In this document: positions 45,045 to 57,401 of the stretch, piece by piece
Layout of the letters: each line of letters starts with the position of its first letter
Position numbering within the stretch: the stretch's first letter is position 1
NCBI GenBank assembly: GCA_035578175.1
Contig: JAQMRL010000005.1
Coordinates: forward strand, 56,153,722-56,217,721
From: Catonia carolina
Lineage: Eukaryota > Arthropoda > Insecta > Hemiptera > Achilidae
Reading direction: 5' to 3'
Length of the DNA: 64,000 nucleotides
Notes under the pieces: generated by a model
The model's database searches: none
What the model was told of the DNA's origin: nothing
The model's input: the letters and a program-made list of their open reading frames with translations, nothing else
Program-made: the position numbers and the translations under genes

Positions 45045-45967
45045 ATAAATCTGGTGTGAAACACTCACACAACTTTCTCTTGCCAATGCAAATGATTAAC
45101 AATATAACCTAACATTAGAAATAAACAAAAAACTAACCTTAATAAAAATAAGCTAGTTTTAATCATGAGAGAAAGACAAACAATAAAAATCAACCTTAGT
45201 TTGGCTTAAAAATACGGAAAATCACTCTTTCACGCTAAATTAGGCTCCGTAGAGAAAAATGCTTTAAATAAAAGTTGTAGATCTTTTAATTTCCTATAAA
45301 TCTGATTATAGACTTTTGTTGTAAAATGCAAACTATGGCTGAAATCTTTAAAAAGAAATCGATATTTTTACACATTTTCGTGAAAAAAAAACCAACAGAA
45401 AATCACTTATTACCACTAAACTTAACGTTATACAGAAAAGTGTTTTGAATAAAAGTTGTAGGATTTTTAATTTTCTACAACTTTTAAATAAAAAAAATTT
45501 ACATTTTGCGCTTAATACATATTAAAGCCGCAATCTTAAAGAACAATTGTTTTACGAGAAAACAGCTTCTCCAAGAATTTCAGCAGACATGGCGGCTCGT
45601 AGAGCATAAAACATATAGTAAATGTGGTGATTTAAAAAAATATCGTGGGAGCCGTTTTTGAGAAAATTACAAAAAAGTTAATAATGACACGAATAAACTA
45701 CTTCTCCGTTTGACCGATTTTTATGAATACGTTCGTGTTTGTTTCGGTAGTAGTACCTAGCTTAAGTTTCAAGTTTCAACTTCGTAAGATGTTCCGTTAT
45801 TAAGATATTCTGTTCACACTATACAGACCAATCGCTAAAAGCATGTTTTTTGGTATTTAGGGGATCTGAAAACGTGTAGATCCGGTAAAAACTCGATTAT
45901 AATAAATCAACATTAAAACAATACTCTCCTTTCTACATATTCATATAGACAAGACAAAGTAAAAAAA
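45045..45967 (-). mobile_element. Family D repeat, copy 7
   Basis: Near-complete reversed copy, from AAATCTGGTGTGAAAC to the 5' end (TATTCATATAGACAAGACAAAG). At least two internal units; no TG tract. Confidence 0.87.
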
Positions 45968-45998
45968 TATATTAGGTACACATTTGTTTTATAAACTA

Positions 45999-46779
45999 CA
46001 GAGTGATTTTTTAGTCCTGTTACCCAATTGTTAATGTCTGGTAATATTTTTCTAAAATAAATAAATTTTGTTTTGTGACACTAAGTTGGTAGCCCTACTC
46101 AACCAGTATGGATATGGCAGTGTGAGTTGATTCTCCTTGAGCTGTGTAAAATTTTGTGCCATTTCCGGTCGTGCTACGAACAGAATGTCTTTTATCCTAA
46201 AACAATCTCTCGTTTAAATCTGGAGGCTGAAGCTCTAGAACTAATCGTATGTGATACGGATACAATTTCAATTTTTTAACAGCTTTCTGAGCACTCGAAC
46301 ATGACAAATCAACATGCGAGGAAAGTTTTTGTAAACTTTTCCATGGAGAATTGAGCAATCTTGTTTTCACATTCTCTTAACGTCATCTATCAAGAGAGTT
46401 GGTCGACCACTACATTTTCTGCTGCAAACAATACCTGCCTCTAAAAATCAGTTAGTTAGCCTAGAAATTGACTAGAATAGAGTGGAGGAACACCAAAAAA
46501 TTTAATTTGAAATGATTCTTTTACACACGTATACGATTTTGTAGCAAAATATTGTTCAAGAATGAAAACCCGTTGTTCTAGTGTAAAAGACATTCTGTTC
46601 GTAACACAACTGGAAACAGCACAAAATTTTACGCAACTCAAGGAGAATCAACTCAAATTGTCGTATCTATACCGGTTGAGTAGGGCTACCAACTTTGTGT
46701 CACAAAACAAAATATCCCTTTCTTAGAAAAAAATTACCAGACATTAACAATTGGGTAACAGGACTAAAAAATCACCCGG
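45999..46779. mobile_element. Foldback element derived from a DUF4817-type transposon, TA target
   Basis: The 781 bp element is flanked by TA (45997-45998, 46780-46781). Ends are inverted repeats of about 190 bp (left CAGAGTGATTTTTTAGTCC). The arms include the transposase start: the right arm reads MSFTLEQRVF on the minus strand, and the left arm carries the mirrored, decayed version. So the foldback formed by inverted duplication of the parent element's 5' end. Confidence 0.88.
46195..46593 (-). pseudogene. DUF4817-type transposase remnant
   Basis: From the Met at 46593 the frame reads MSFTLEQRVFILEQYFATKS and continues about 30 residues, the N-terminal helix-turn-helix found in arthropod mariner-related proteins (DUF4817). 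Further along the minus strand, after a deletion and frameshifts, a second helix-turn-helix piece reads KAVKKLKLYPYHIRLVLELQ followed by PPDLNERL. The catalytic domain is absent. I prefer the internal Met at 46593 over the one at 46641 because the similarity begins there. Confidence 0.75.
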
Positions 46780-46781
46780 TA

Positions 46782-48414
46782 TAAACGTAATGATTATGTT
46801 TTTCTAGGCTGATTATGGAAGTTTTTAATTAAATGAAACAATTAAAACATTATTTCGTTACAATGCACAGATTCAAATCCCACAGTACTGAGTTTAAATA
46901 CTGTCTAGGATACAGGATTTTTAAATTTAATTAACTTTTGAATTAATTTAACTTACATTAAGGGGATTTAAAATTATATAATTTGTTTCTTAAACCATTT
47001 CTCATTACAGAACATTTTCATCTTTTTTTTATAAAGTGATAACTGAATAAACTGATACTAGAAAAGCTTATATGAGAATTTGCTGTGCACTCGTAAGTGG
47101 TGATTTTACAGTGACTGATTCTAAAACAATTTTTATGTCCTGTTGAACATTAACGGTCGAGTTATTGAACGAACTGACCGTTTCAAGCGTTCAACAGCTT
47201 TTCGAATATCTTCGTTGAAGTTTCCATTTTATATCCAATCAGTTGAAGCTACTTGAATTTTCACTGACATTTAATGCAACTTAAAAGTTAAATTGTGCTA
47301 ATACTGTCCTTGTAATTATGCAATTAAATTTTCAATTTCCATCAGGTTAATTAAAGAATTAAATTCTATTTCGTCCTTTCATCAATCCTAGTGAGTTGAT
47401 TGTAATTTAAAATTAACTAGAAATTACTCAAGGAAATAGGTTTGGAATAATGGAATAAATGTAATGTCGATAGATGTTTTCAAATAAGTGTCTAAATTAT
47501 CCCGGTTTTCCCAATTTCCCTCTATTTCGGAATAAATATGAAACACATAATTGATTAGTGTTTAGCAATCAGAATGTTTAGTACAGAATGTTGTCCATAA
47601 TTTTAATGAGATAAGATGCCGGAAGCCTATTTTACAAATTGTTGAAAACGCGGCTTTCACTGGATTTAGGCCTATGGCTTATGTAAGGTACTCTAGTAAC
47701 TTATAACAGTTTTAGTTCTGTAAGCTATCAACAGATGTCAGTACAACCAAAAAAGTGAGAACATTTTAGTGGAAGAAGGGGCTATGATGGACGGATTTCA
47801 TTACCTTGTTATATTTGTATGGGCAGCAGTCCAGTTCAATATTTTTTCATCTTTATCATCCATTTTATCATCGTTTTCCAAATACTTTTTCATTTGGAAC
47901 AAACCTCGAGTATTGAATTTAGCTCACCGCGAAACCAAAAACGGTAACAAAAAATGGAACCGCGAATATGAAGCCCGCGAATACTGAATGCACAAATACG
48001 GAGAGTTGACTGTCTATTATTGACTACCTTGTAACTATAACTGTTACTCTTTTATAGTTTTGTTTTAATGACAATTTGTTTTGTAAAAATGAAGTGATTT
48101 TATTGTTCGTTAGATGGAATAAGGACCTATGTTGAATAGCGACAATTTCATTTTGCTCTGACTTTTACGTGCTCTGCTGTTAAATTTACAATTTGTAATA
48201 TAGGCCCTTCTTCCCGACACCTATTTCATTACAGAATTTGTTTGTCTGTGTGATCTAAAGAACTTCTGCTTCTCCAAATTACCAAATTAATTACTCAAAA
48301 GTGTTTTTTACTTCATTACCTTAAATGTAAGAGACATTTTAATACTAAACTTAAATTTTCTACTGTTAGTTATTCATTCTAGAGTTCCACGCTATTAATA
48401 CATTTTCATACTTA
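46782..48414. other. Unassigned AT-rich stretch
   Basis: No supported gene. The 72-codon frame at 47769 shows a hydrophobic segment but no homology I recognise and no splice context. Confidence 0.45.
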
Positions 48415-48665
48415 CTTCGGAGACGAAGATTCCGTAGTTCAAATCGTAGTAAAGGTAATTACTTTAATATGATTGGTAGTAGTTACCGGTGTACTTTGAT
48501 GGTTAAGGTTTCACCTTTTCTCCAGAATGGTTGGCATGAAACTGTACAAGATAATACCACACTTACACATCATACATATCATCCTCATCTCATTGGGTTT
48601 GTATAGGGTTGTTTTGCCTTCTTGATTGAACAATTGTGACGTGCACACATTAGGGATTAAACATA
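48415..48665 (+). mobile_element. tRNA-SINE family B, copy lacking most of the head
   Basis: Starts at CTTCGGAGACGAAG just before the B box (AGTTCAAATC) and runs to CACATTAGGGATTAAAC. Strongly diverged in the middle. Confidence 0.78.
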
Positions 48666-50183
48666 CTATAATTATATATAAAGATAATGCAAGGGTGTTT
48701 ATATCATTATCCTTCTCGATTTAAGTAAAATAGTATTCTTCTGATAATCTATGTAAATCAGAGCTTAGGCAGTCCTTAATTTAACATAAATCTGCAGTTT
48801 TTACATGTATAAGCTCCAGTTCATCAGAATGTATTTAGTCGCGTGCCTTTAATTGAAACTGAATACATAAATGCAAGTTATGTTCAAATCATAATTTTTA
48901 ACATAATACGAGTACACGCCCAAATGTGCTTAGGCTGTTAATAATATAGAGATACAATATTATAAAAATATGTCTTACAAGAATTAAAAACGTGTCATAA
49001 CAAGACATTATTAGTATCTCGATAAATGTAAGTAGATTAACTTTTCAAATAAAAATAAAAAACAACTTTTACATTTCTTAATCGTATTTCCTGTTATTAA
49101 TTAATGCTATAAGATAATTCTAAGGAATGTAACTCACGGGAATTTTAAAGGCTGCAAACAATAATATACTAACAATTAAACGACAAGTAGGCTTCAAATT
49201 ATAATTGCTCAGAAACCTAACAAGTTGTGTAAAAGAAAGAAAGAAAAATTACTCTAATTTCTCGTAGAATAATTAACTTATTATAAAACAATGTAAGCAC
49301 GTCGCTAATTGATAAATAATATCAGGTTAGCTTTGTATGGATGCATTAGAAAATTAGAAAAATGACAAATTAATTTCATATCGTAAATTGTAGAAGTAAT
49401 AAAACATTACTGAAATTGTTTTAATATATCAAATATAATAATTTCTTTTATACTTCCGGTTTGATTTTAATAGTAGGTATGTGTTTTTTATTGCATATAA
49501 TAATTGTTCAACATACATTATCTACTTTCTTCGCAAGCATTTCATTTTAATTCGGTCTGTATTATTTGATTATGCTATAGTAAATTAAAGTGAAACGAAT
49601 TTGATTTTATACGTTTATTTTGTTTATTGTTACAACAATAATAAAAGAAAATTATTTGCAATAAAAATTTTCACACATTTATTTATAAGTATTATTGTGG
49701 ATTATAATATTTTATTCAACTGAAACTTCTTATGATGGAGTAACTCAGGAAGCTATTCTTTGTCTAACATTGTTTACCAATGTAATTAATTTCAGTTCCT
49801 GTATTGAATATTATTTTTCCTCACTTTTTGTTATTTTATCTGCGCTGTTCAATATTAATAACTTCTGTGATGAGAGTGAGGAAAATTTTAAATAGTGATT
49901 ATATTGGGAAAAGTCATTGGAGAATAATCAAACCGTATAGTTAGGTTGAGAACTACACTTAAATTGGCAATAATTACAAAATAATTGGAAATAAGGAAAA
50001 TTGGAATAAAAATTAAACCTATACAAACAATTTGTTTGAGATCATCGCTTAACCGTTTATAGGGGAGTACTAAGGGAAAAATATACATGTTGTAAAATGT
50101 TAAATTTTGTTATATAGGGAATTGAATAACGTATTTCTACTGCCAGAACAGTAAGATATTTCTTGTTTTTTTATTGCTTGGCC
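48666..50183. other. Unassigned AT-rich stretch
   Basis: Nothing supported. Confidence 0.5.
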
Positions 50184-50620
50184 TGGTAAGTATACTTACC
50201 AAGAAACGTCTATTAAAATGGGAATTACATAATGTTTAATGATAAGAATGCTTATTAAAACAACTTGTAGTCCTACATAACAGAAAAATGTTTAGAATAA
50301 AAACTTATCTCAACTTTAATATTATCATGGATGCTTGCTTTCCCGTAAAAACCTCGAATTTTCTAAGCACTGTACAAAAGTAAGAAAAAAACAACACGGT
50401 TGCGTACGCTGGTATGAATCCTTACCAAATTCGTGTAACTCATGAAGGAAATGGTCGCTGAGCACTTATTTTAAAATGGGGATAGCCTACTTACCAGAGA
50501 ACATCTATAAAACCATAAAATGCCAATAGGGTTCAACTGCATAGCTTATTCTTTAAAAAAATCAACCTTATTACCAGTGATAAGTATACTTACCAAAGAC
50601 CTATAAAGGGTTAATAGCTC
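50184..50620. repeat. Palindrome and three dispersed direct repeats
   Basis: An 18-base perfect palindrome (TGGTAAGTATACTTACCA, 50184-50201) begins a word close to TACTTACCAAGAAACGTCTA, which recurs imperfectly at 50488 and 50587; the last is preceded by TAAGTATACTTA (50581-50592). The final copy ends AAAGGGTTAA. Origin unknown. Confidence 0.6.
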
Positions 50621-50824
50621 CAAAGAGATTTTACAAACAGACTTTCAATTATTAAATTTGATAACCGATAGAAAATGAAGACGTTTTCGTTACCAAAAAT
50701 AAGTGTCTCTGTGTAAGCTTGAAAGTCTATGATATATCAGCTGCAGCATTGCCGGATCGCATTTTCTATGAGCGCTTGTACGATGACGTCACTCACACAA
50801 GCTGACAAGCACTCTTTGTTAACT

Positions 50825-51070
50825 TTTTAAAATCTTTATTCACAACTGTACCGACAACTTACAACAATGATTTGATGAAAAACATGAAAATATGACTCTG
50901 TTTAAAGACTTAAAAAAGAACACTACTCAACAGTAGGACTTCAGCGGTATTTGAATATTTATTTAATTTAGGGTTGGTTCTGGAATCATGTATTTGTTGG
51001 GACTTGAATTAATTCATGTGTCCACTTCAATTCATCTTCTACGAAGCCTTCTCCTTGCGTTACCTGGTAA
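50825..51070 (-). mobile_element. Possible LINE 3' end (Jockey-like)
   Basis: The complement of ACAGTTGTGAATAAAG at about 50834-50849 matches the terminal word of the LINE tails at 10104 and 22549. No coding part is readable beyond it on this strand. Confidence 0.4.
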
Positions 51071-51194
51071 AATAGGTGCATGTAGTTTACTTTATAAGAG
51101 GTTTTTATTTAAGTATATTCTTAAATGGAAGATATAGCTTCCAAAATCCTTCATTCGCATAATTTATTATTGTAAAACTTTAGATGCATATGAG

Positions 51195-51315
51195 GAGAGC
51201 TCATGGATAGATTGATCGACGACTGACTTGGGCTTCACATGTAGACATGCAACATAAAACTTTAAACCAACGACGTAAACAACTCTTCTCTTTACTTTTT
51301 CGACGAGCACACTAA
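51195..51315 (+). pseudogene. Jockey-like reverse transcriptase fragment
   Basis: A short plus-strand run reads DRRLTWASHVDMQHKTLNQR followed by RKQLFSLLFRR. This is the segment after the YLG-LTLD motif in Jockey-like LINEs (compare LDRRHTWKPHI at 9360). Only about 35 residues remain. Confidence 0.65.
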
Positions 51316-53429
51316 AACGACTTATATATCATGCAAATTATGTATAAAAATACGATATGTTACTAAAATATAATAGTTCTGTTTTGATTAGAAACTTAAG
51401 AAGTTTTTATCATTAATTAGTCTATATGATTATTATTAATGTATATTTATTGTGAGATATAAACTTACATTACTTTTACCTTCCTGTACACGTTGCAACT
51501 CTGGAATCAATGGACGAGGAGGAGCTATTAGTAAAATAAGACGGAGAAGCTCACAATGACATGATGAACATTTTAAAAACTATTACCCACTGAAATCTCT
51601 GGTTCTCTGGTACAGGAATGTCACAAACCCATAAATGGATTATGATGTAAATTATTAGATGATACATTGTGTATCAGTTAAATAAGGTAATGATTTCTGT
51701 CTGAAAACTCTAAATAATCTTATAACAGTGTAATTTACTTATGAAACTTTAAAATTTTAACGGCATTTAAATAAAATTGAGAGTCTACATATTGTAAAAT
51801 GTTTTATACCAGAATCTTTGAAGTTATTTTATTAGTGAGGGTTTTGCACAATCTTGGGTATTAATTATCGGTTGATAAGTAATTAAGATTATTGTAAATA
51901 TATGGAGCTTAATAGTTTCTGTCTGTCTTCAAGGGTTTTTGTTTGTCAGTTACGTTAAAATCGCATATTATTTGTCTATTGACCCTTGTGGGACTGATAG
52001 GTTTTAGAAGATTAACTCTTCGAACATTAATTCTGAGATCGCGTCCATAGACTTGGCTTTTTTTATCTATCTTTTATACAAAAAATTTGGAATTTTTATG
52101 AGACGTTAAGAAAACTTCGATAGATGTTTTAAAAAAACAAACATGAACCTCGAGTTTTTTACGCCAGTTACAGCGAATTTACGAAAAATTTGTTGTAATT
52201 TATTCAAATTCGCGCATTTTTGTCAAAATTTAGCAATAAATACTTTTTATTTTTTTAAATGTCTAGAAAAAATTTGATATGTCAAACGCCCTTGCTTACC
52301 ACACTATACGACTATTCAAGCGTATGTAAGAGCCAAGTGAATAATTATGGATTCTGTGGTAAAGTGCAGGTTGAAACAATTTATCTATTTGAGCTGATGT
52401 TATTGACACATTCCTATAGTTCTTTACATGACATTTGTTATATGAAAACACGGAATTTTATGAACACGTGCATGTAGAAAGACATTATAAAAGATATTAT
52501 TTGAAAATTTAAGTTCCATTGTGAAGAATATCTGAAAATACGCTATTCTACGAATTTTGGAGCGTTTATTCCCTTTTACAGGTCATATTCAATTCAACCG
52601 GTTTTACTATAACAGCATTAAATAATTTACCTACGTTTACAACTCAAGTTTTCAAACGCGGTTATAACTCTATTTTTAAATGAGATACGGCCTTTACACA
52701 GTTTTCTTCAAAAAAGCCGGAATTGAGTGGTATCCCAACATTCACAAGTCAATAGAAAATTTCCCACTAACCTGATTGTGTTTCTAAATAGCGTGCTTTC
52801 TTCCTCATACGTTCAGCTATTATTTAACTTTAATGTTTACTGGTGTGCGCGTACACTGATCTTCACTATTTCAGAAACTGTTGAGTACACACTCGTCATC
52901 TAACAACCATATTTGGGCTACCCGGCTTCTAAGGGTTAATGTTTATCCATGGTTTGATCGGATTGAGATAGCAGGTGACCCTCTAGAAAAAAAGTGGCAG
53001 AAAAATTTCCTCGTAAAGGGGATATGGTATGCATAGCACTTGCTGTGGAAACAAAAGTAGGTGGATCCCATCATTAAAATCTTTAGAGGATGTCTGTTTT
53101 GTGACACTTTGAAGAAAGTATTGGAAATAATCGGAGATGAAAGGCTGTTGATTACCACTGGTGGATAAGTGATACCTAATAGCAATGTTATACCTTTAAA
53201 TACCAGATAATAATGCCAACTCGTACTGTCAATTAGACAGACGACTAACTGATAAAATACTGACTATTATTTGAATGCTGATGATCATGATCAATGCGCC
53301 ATATATTAAAATATAAAATCAGACAGAACCTTCTGGATGTGCAGTTAGTACGCTCTTGCCAATAAATTGTGCTTCCATGAGTCCTTGTCTCAACATCTGG
53401 TCAATGGGTGACAGTATAATGTACTGTCT
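51316..53429. other. Unassigned AT-rich stretch
   Basis: No supported gene. At 52940-53190 the sequence is less AT-rich and may be old coding DNA, but I recognise nothing. Confidence 0.45.
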
Positions 53430-54035
53430 ATTGTCAAATGTCCACTGTCAAATAATGCCAACCCATAGTATGGGTTGTCGTAAGGTAGTAGTATGGGAAA
53501 GGGTGAAAGATAGCTTCTCGGCGCCTTAAAACAGATGCTGTTCGGCTAAGGTATAGTAACCCTGACAAAGGGCTCTCTAGAGTTCTTGTGGAATGGAATG
53601 TTCGATTTATTCTAAAAGTGATATTAGCTTTAAGTTTTTTTTAAATTTTTGTGGCCTCTTTACAGCCTTTTTTTGATCCTTTATGTCTGTGACAAATTTT
53701 TTCATGTAAATTTTACTTCTTGGCTGTGATTCTAGTTTGTAATATTTTAATGTTATAAGTTGTCAGTGTAGTAAATGGTATTTATTCTTTTTGTGATTTT
53801 AGGTGTAAGTTCATGTTTTTATGTTTAGGCCTAAGGCCCATTTTATAGCCTTTTTTTGTCCTTTGGGCCTGCGATATTACTTTTCTATGTAAATTTTATT
53901 TTATTGCCTGTGATACTAGTAAGATTTTAATGTTCTAAGAATAGTGCATTCTACTCTTGGGACCTCTAAACTCTTGTGTGGAATAACAGGCGATAACAGC
54001 TCTGTTTTTCGCCTTAAAACAAATAAACAAAAAAT
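53430..54035 (+). mobile_element. Probable LINE 3' untranslated region with internal duplication
   Basis: Ends in CGCCTTAAAACAAATAAAC and an A-run (54028-54035), and has an earlier CGCCTTAAAACA at about 53522. A diverged tandem duplication covers about 53641-53750 and 53838-53940 (ACAGCCTTTTTTTGATCC and TATAGCCTTTTTTTGTCC). No protein motif is present, so class is inferred from the tail. Confidence 0.45.
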
Positions 54036-54806
54036 CTTTGGTCCTCCTGATTAAACAATGGGCGAGGGAATTACAGTTCTTCTCTGTAAAAATAAGTTGT
54101 TAGGAACCAAAACAACAGCCTCAAACGATAGACAGGAATAATTAATAAAAAAATGCAAGATATTTCGATTTTGATGGATGTGAGACAATGAATGGCGCTA
54201 GCAACTTACGAAGACGATTGGAGGATAATTATGGAGGAAGCTAAAGCCAACCAAGGCTTTCAAGAGCTAATAGTGATTGTAATTAATTATTATGCAAATG
54301 TAATTAATTTATTACAGGCGTATAAAACTATAATTTTTGCTCATTTGTTATTCAAATACATTAGCGGAATTATGCATTATAATAATATAACATTGCATAA
54401 GTTAAGTAGGGTTATGTATTGATAGTGATAACGATAGGAATTGTGTACTGTTATTAGATAATGAAAGAAAAAGCATACTACTAAAATAAATTATGTTTAA
54501 TCATGTTAACACCACAAACACTTATTATAAGAAACTAATTATTGTTGTTAATTGTTATCATTTACAATTTTAATGAATACATTATTATAAAAATATTTCT
54601 ATAAATAATCTTAAACAATATTCGTTTATATCTATATAATATAAGTTAAATGTATAAGTGTAGTAAAAATTCTTGTACGTAGATTATTTTCATAAAATCT
54701 CTGAATTATTTCTGCATAAAAATATAGACAGGTCATAGAGTAGTCAACCAGTAGTTTTAAATCTAAATAAGTTACATGATTCTACATACCAAATTATAGT
54801 TTTCAA
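54036..54806. other. Unassigned AT-rich stretch
   Basis: Nothing supported; the 76-codon frame at 54192 has no recognisable domain. Confidence 0.45.
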
Positions 54807-54808
54807 TA

Positions 54809-55608
54809 TGAGGTGTGATAAAAGAAAATTAGCCTAATTCCTTGAGATATTCAGTGCCAAGTTTGAACAAGTTGTGACTTGTCAGTCTGCTTCCAGTAGG
54901 CCTACCGAAGTTTGAGGCCGTGTTTATCGTGTGTGACGCACATCATGAATTTCGACAACGCATTAACAATACATTTTGTTTTAAGATGCAAAAAAAAGTA
55001 AAATCTGAAGACTGTTTGCTTGTGGTATGAGCAAATTAAAAGCGGATATGAGTCAATTGAAGACGAATAACGGTAGGGACATCCTTCGACCTCAAAAACA
55101 GACGAAAACACGAAAAAGTGGCAAAACTGGTTCGTTAAAATAGGAGATTGACTATTCGAGAGCTTACCAAAAACTTTACATCTTGTGTGAGTCTGATCAA
55201 AACATTTTAACTTATATTTTTTAACTGAAACATGTGAGTGCAAAATTTGTTCCCAGACTTCTCACCTCTTGTTCCCAACCTCACCACACTATAATTCTGA
55301 TCAGCGAATTTTTGGCCGATAGAAAGATGCTGTCTGTTCACATCAGCCTTACTCAACGGATTTGGCCAATGTGACTTTTAGCTCTTTCCAAAATTAAAAA
55401 CTGTGCTGAAAGGTCATTTTTTCGATACCATTCTCGACATTGAGAGAGCAACGACAGAGCAACTAAAGGCGCTTCTGAAAGAAACTTTTAAAAATGTTTC
55501 AAATAATATAATCAGCTTTGAAGTAGATTAATTCAAATTGAAAGTAAGCTTATTATGTACTTTGTTCGCAGTAAAGATTATTTACCGTATTTTTTTTATT
55601 ACACTTTG
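54809..55608 (+). mobile_element. Mariner remnant with TA target and decayed inverted ends
   Basis: The element of about 800 bp is flanked by TA (54807-54808, 55609-55610). The left end TGAGGTGTGATAAAAG and the complement of the right end CAAAGTGTAATAAAA are diverged inverted repeats. Inside, on the plus strand, transposase pieces are in order (see 54920-55530), with a large internal deletion. Confidence 0.75.
54920..55530 (+). pseudogene. Mariner transposase, badly decayed and internally deleted
   Basis: Pieces include the N-terminal helix-turn-helix region, then RLTIRELTKNFTSC (second helix-turn-helix), then after a deletion the C-terminal catalytic stretch: a decayed HQPYSTDLA (family HPPYSPDLAPxD) and FPKLKTVLKGHFFDTI, LKALLKETF. 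The third catalytic Asp position is altered or out of frame, and the first catalytic region is missing. No activity is possible. Confidence 0.8.
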
Positions 55609-55984
55609 TAAATGATATTAAGAAGTTCCACATGCTAAAATAAAGTATTTATAGTTTTTTAAGGTATAACTTTTTCCTAAATATAAACTGCAGTATTGCA
55701 TATTGCCAGTAGTTTTAAATCAAAATTATTTTAACCTTAATTTTTTGTTTAGAACTATACACACGTAAGATATCAACAGAACAACTAAATTGACGTTAAA
55801 AAATGAAATTAAGACGAGGGAAGTTTGCTAAATTTTTAATAGTTCACTTTAATTAACAACTTTAACACTTTTTTATGATTTCATTGAGAATAAAGTAAAT
55901 ACAATTTTCAAATAATTTTATAAAAGAGTTTATTTAAAATGTCTATTTTATTAATTTATTGTGAAGGCCTACTAGGTCAAAACA

Positions 55985-56372
55985 ATTTGGACTTTCCAAA
56001 CAAGATTCAAAAGGAGAATAATAGATAAGGATATGAGTCTTTAGAGAAGTTGTTAGTTGACAGTGCTAGATTGAGTTGAATGAACAAATTTAAAGAAGGC
56101 CGACAAGGAGGTTTTATTAATTGACAAAATTAAAGAAAGACAACTCATCTAGTACGGTCATCTGCAAAAGTAGGAGAAGGACAGGTTGCCACAAAAGATT
56201 TGGCTATGAGTTCTAGCTAAATGGAGAAAGTAAGGATGAAAAAGAAAGCGAGAAACGAATGGTGTTATATTAACTACGGAGAGGATGTGTTTAAGGGATG
56301 AAGACGTGTTAAATAAAAAAAATGGCGTTTTGGATAGCATTAAATGGCCTAGTGCTGTAGAACAGCGGCTAT
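55985..56372 (+). pseudogene. Non-LTR retrotransposon C-terminal fragment
   Basis: The frame from about 56120 reads KIKERQLI-stop-YGHLQK and KDRLPQKIWL, the pattern (K-RQL-WYGHV-R....RLPKK) that follows the polymerase in insect LINEs. Downstream basic residues continue to KWPSAVEQRL with several stops. The minus-strand frame at 56158 is a shadow. Confidence 0.7.
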
Positions 56373-56525
56373 ATTAATATTAATAATACTCGTGAATTGG
56401 ACATAAAAGTAACAGACAGGCAGACGCCTTTGCTCCCCTTCATTTTAATTTACTTCCTATTAGCACCAGTGTTCGCATATTCTATAGTTCAAGTACCACA
56501 TTACTCCCTGTAGTTAGTATAACTA

Positions 56526-57399
56526 TTGTGTGGCAGTGATTTGAATTTCGCTTGCAGATAGGTGCAAAATCGGCCCGCTACTAGCCTTCTCAACAACATT
56601 TCATTATGTACTAAGTCCAGTGTACTATTTAGTAGTAGTTACGTGTTATATTAGTTGTTAAACGTTAGACATAAAACAAAATACTGTATACATAATATTA
56701 TATCATAATATTATTATATTAGTAATATATTATTAGTATAGCCTACTTATTTTATTTATATACATAAACATACTGTTAATACACTAATCTACAATCAGTA
56801 ACAGTTTTAAACGTCAATATTTAGAGGTCCTTAACTTTTGAAGGGGTCATCAATATTGCGTGATTCTTTCTCTACAAATAAGTTTGCTTTTTGAACTACA
56901 TTTTGTACGCTGCATGTGTATAGAAATAATTATAAACCGAACACTTTCTCGCAACAAGACGTTTTCAAGTCCGGGCGTACTTCAATCAAATTTTTTTTAC
57001 AAAATGAGTGACTAAAGTATTGAAATCACTAACAAATATACATTTTCATTTGATCTGTAAAAGTGTTCTCGGTATACCTTGATCCAGTATATGAAATTTT
57101 TTCAATGCCAGACTTCCAGTTAATACATTATCATCGTGGAAACGAAAATCGCACAATTTCACGGCTGTTATTTTTTTTCTTAAAATCTCTAATCACTTTT
57201 TAACTTTTTTATCGTAAAAGTTAATAGAACAAAAAAATGCGTATCATGATTTTACACAAATTTTTTTTTCATTTTTTTTAGACTAGAGCATTTTACAGTG
57301 TAAAAAAAATATTTTTAAAAGTGGAATGTTATTGAGAAGGCTAGTAGCGGGCCGATTCTGCTCCTCTCTGCAAGAGGCAATCAAATCTGTGCCACACAG
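56526..57399. mobile_element. TA-element with GTGTGGCA ends, complete copy
   Basis: 874 bp flanked by TA (56524-56525, 57400-57401). Inverted ends of about 80 bp: the left starts TTGTGTGGCAG and includes GGCCCGCTACTAGCCTTCTC; the right is its complement. The flanking words would also allow a longer duplication (TAAC), so the target size is TA or TAAC. The interior shares 56820-57150 with the copy at 44650-44970. No transposase frame. Confidence 0.82.
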
Positions 57400-57401
57400 T
57401 A

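Noticed and set aside
46860..46910. A B-box-like GATTCAAATCC as a SINE head
   Set aside because: No A box or shared tail could be found around it.
47769..47987. A 72-codon frame with a hydrophobic segment
   Set aside because: No homology, no splice or promoter context, and length within chance expectation.
54902..55243. A 113-codon minus-strand frame
   Set aside because: It is antisense to the mariner transposase remnant.
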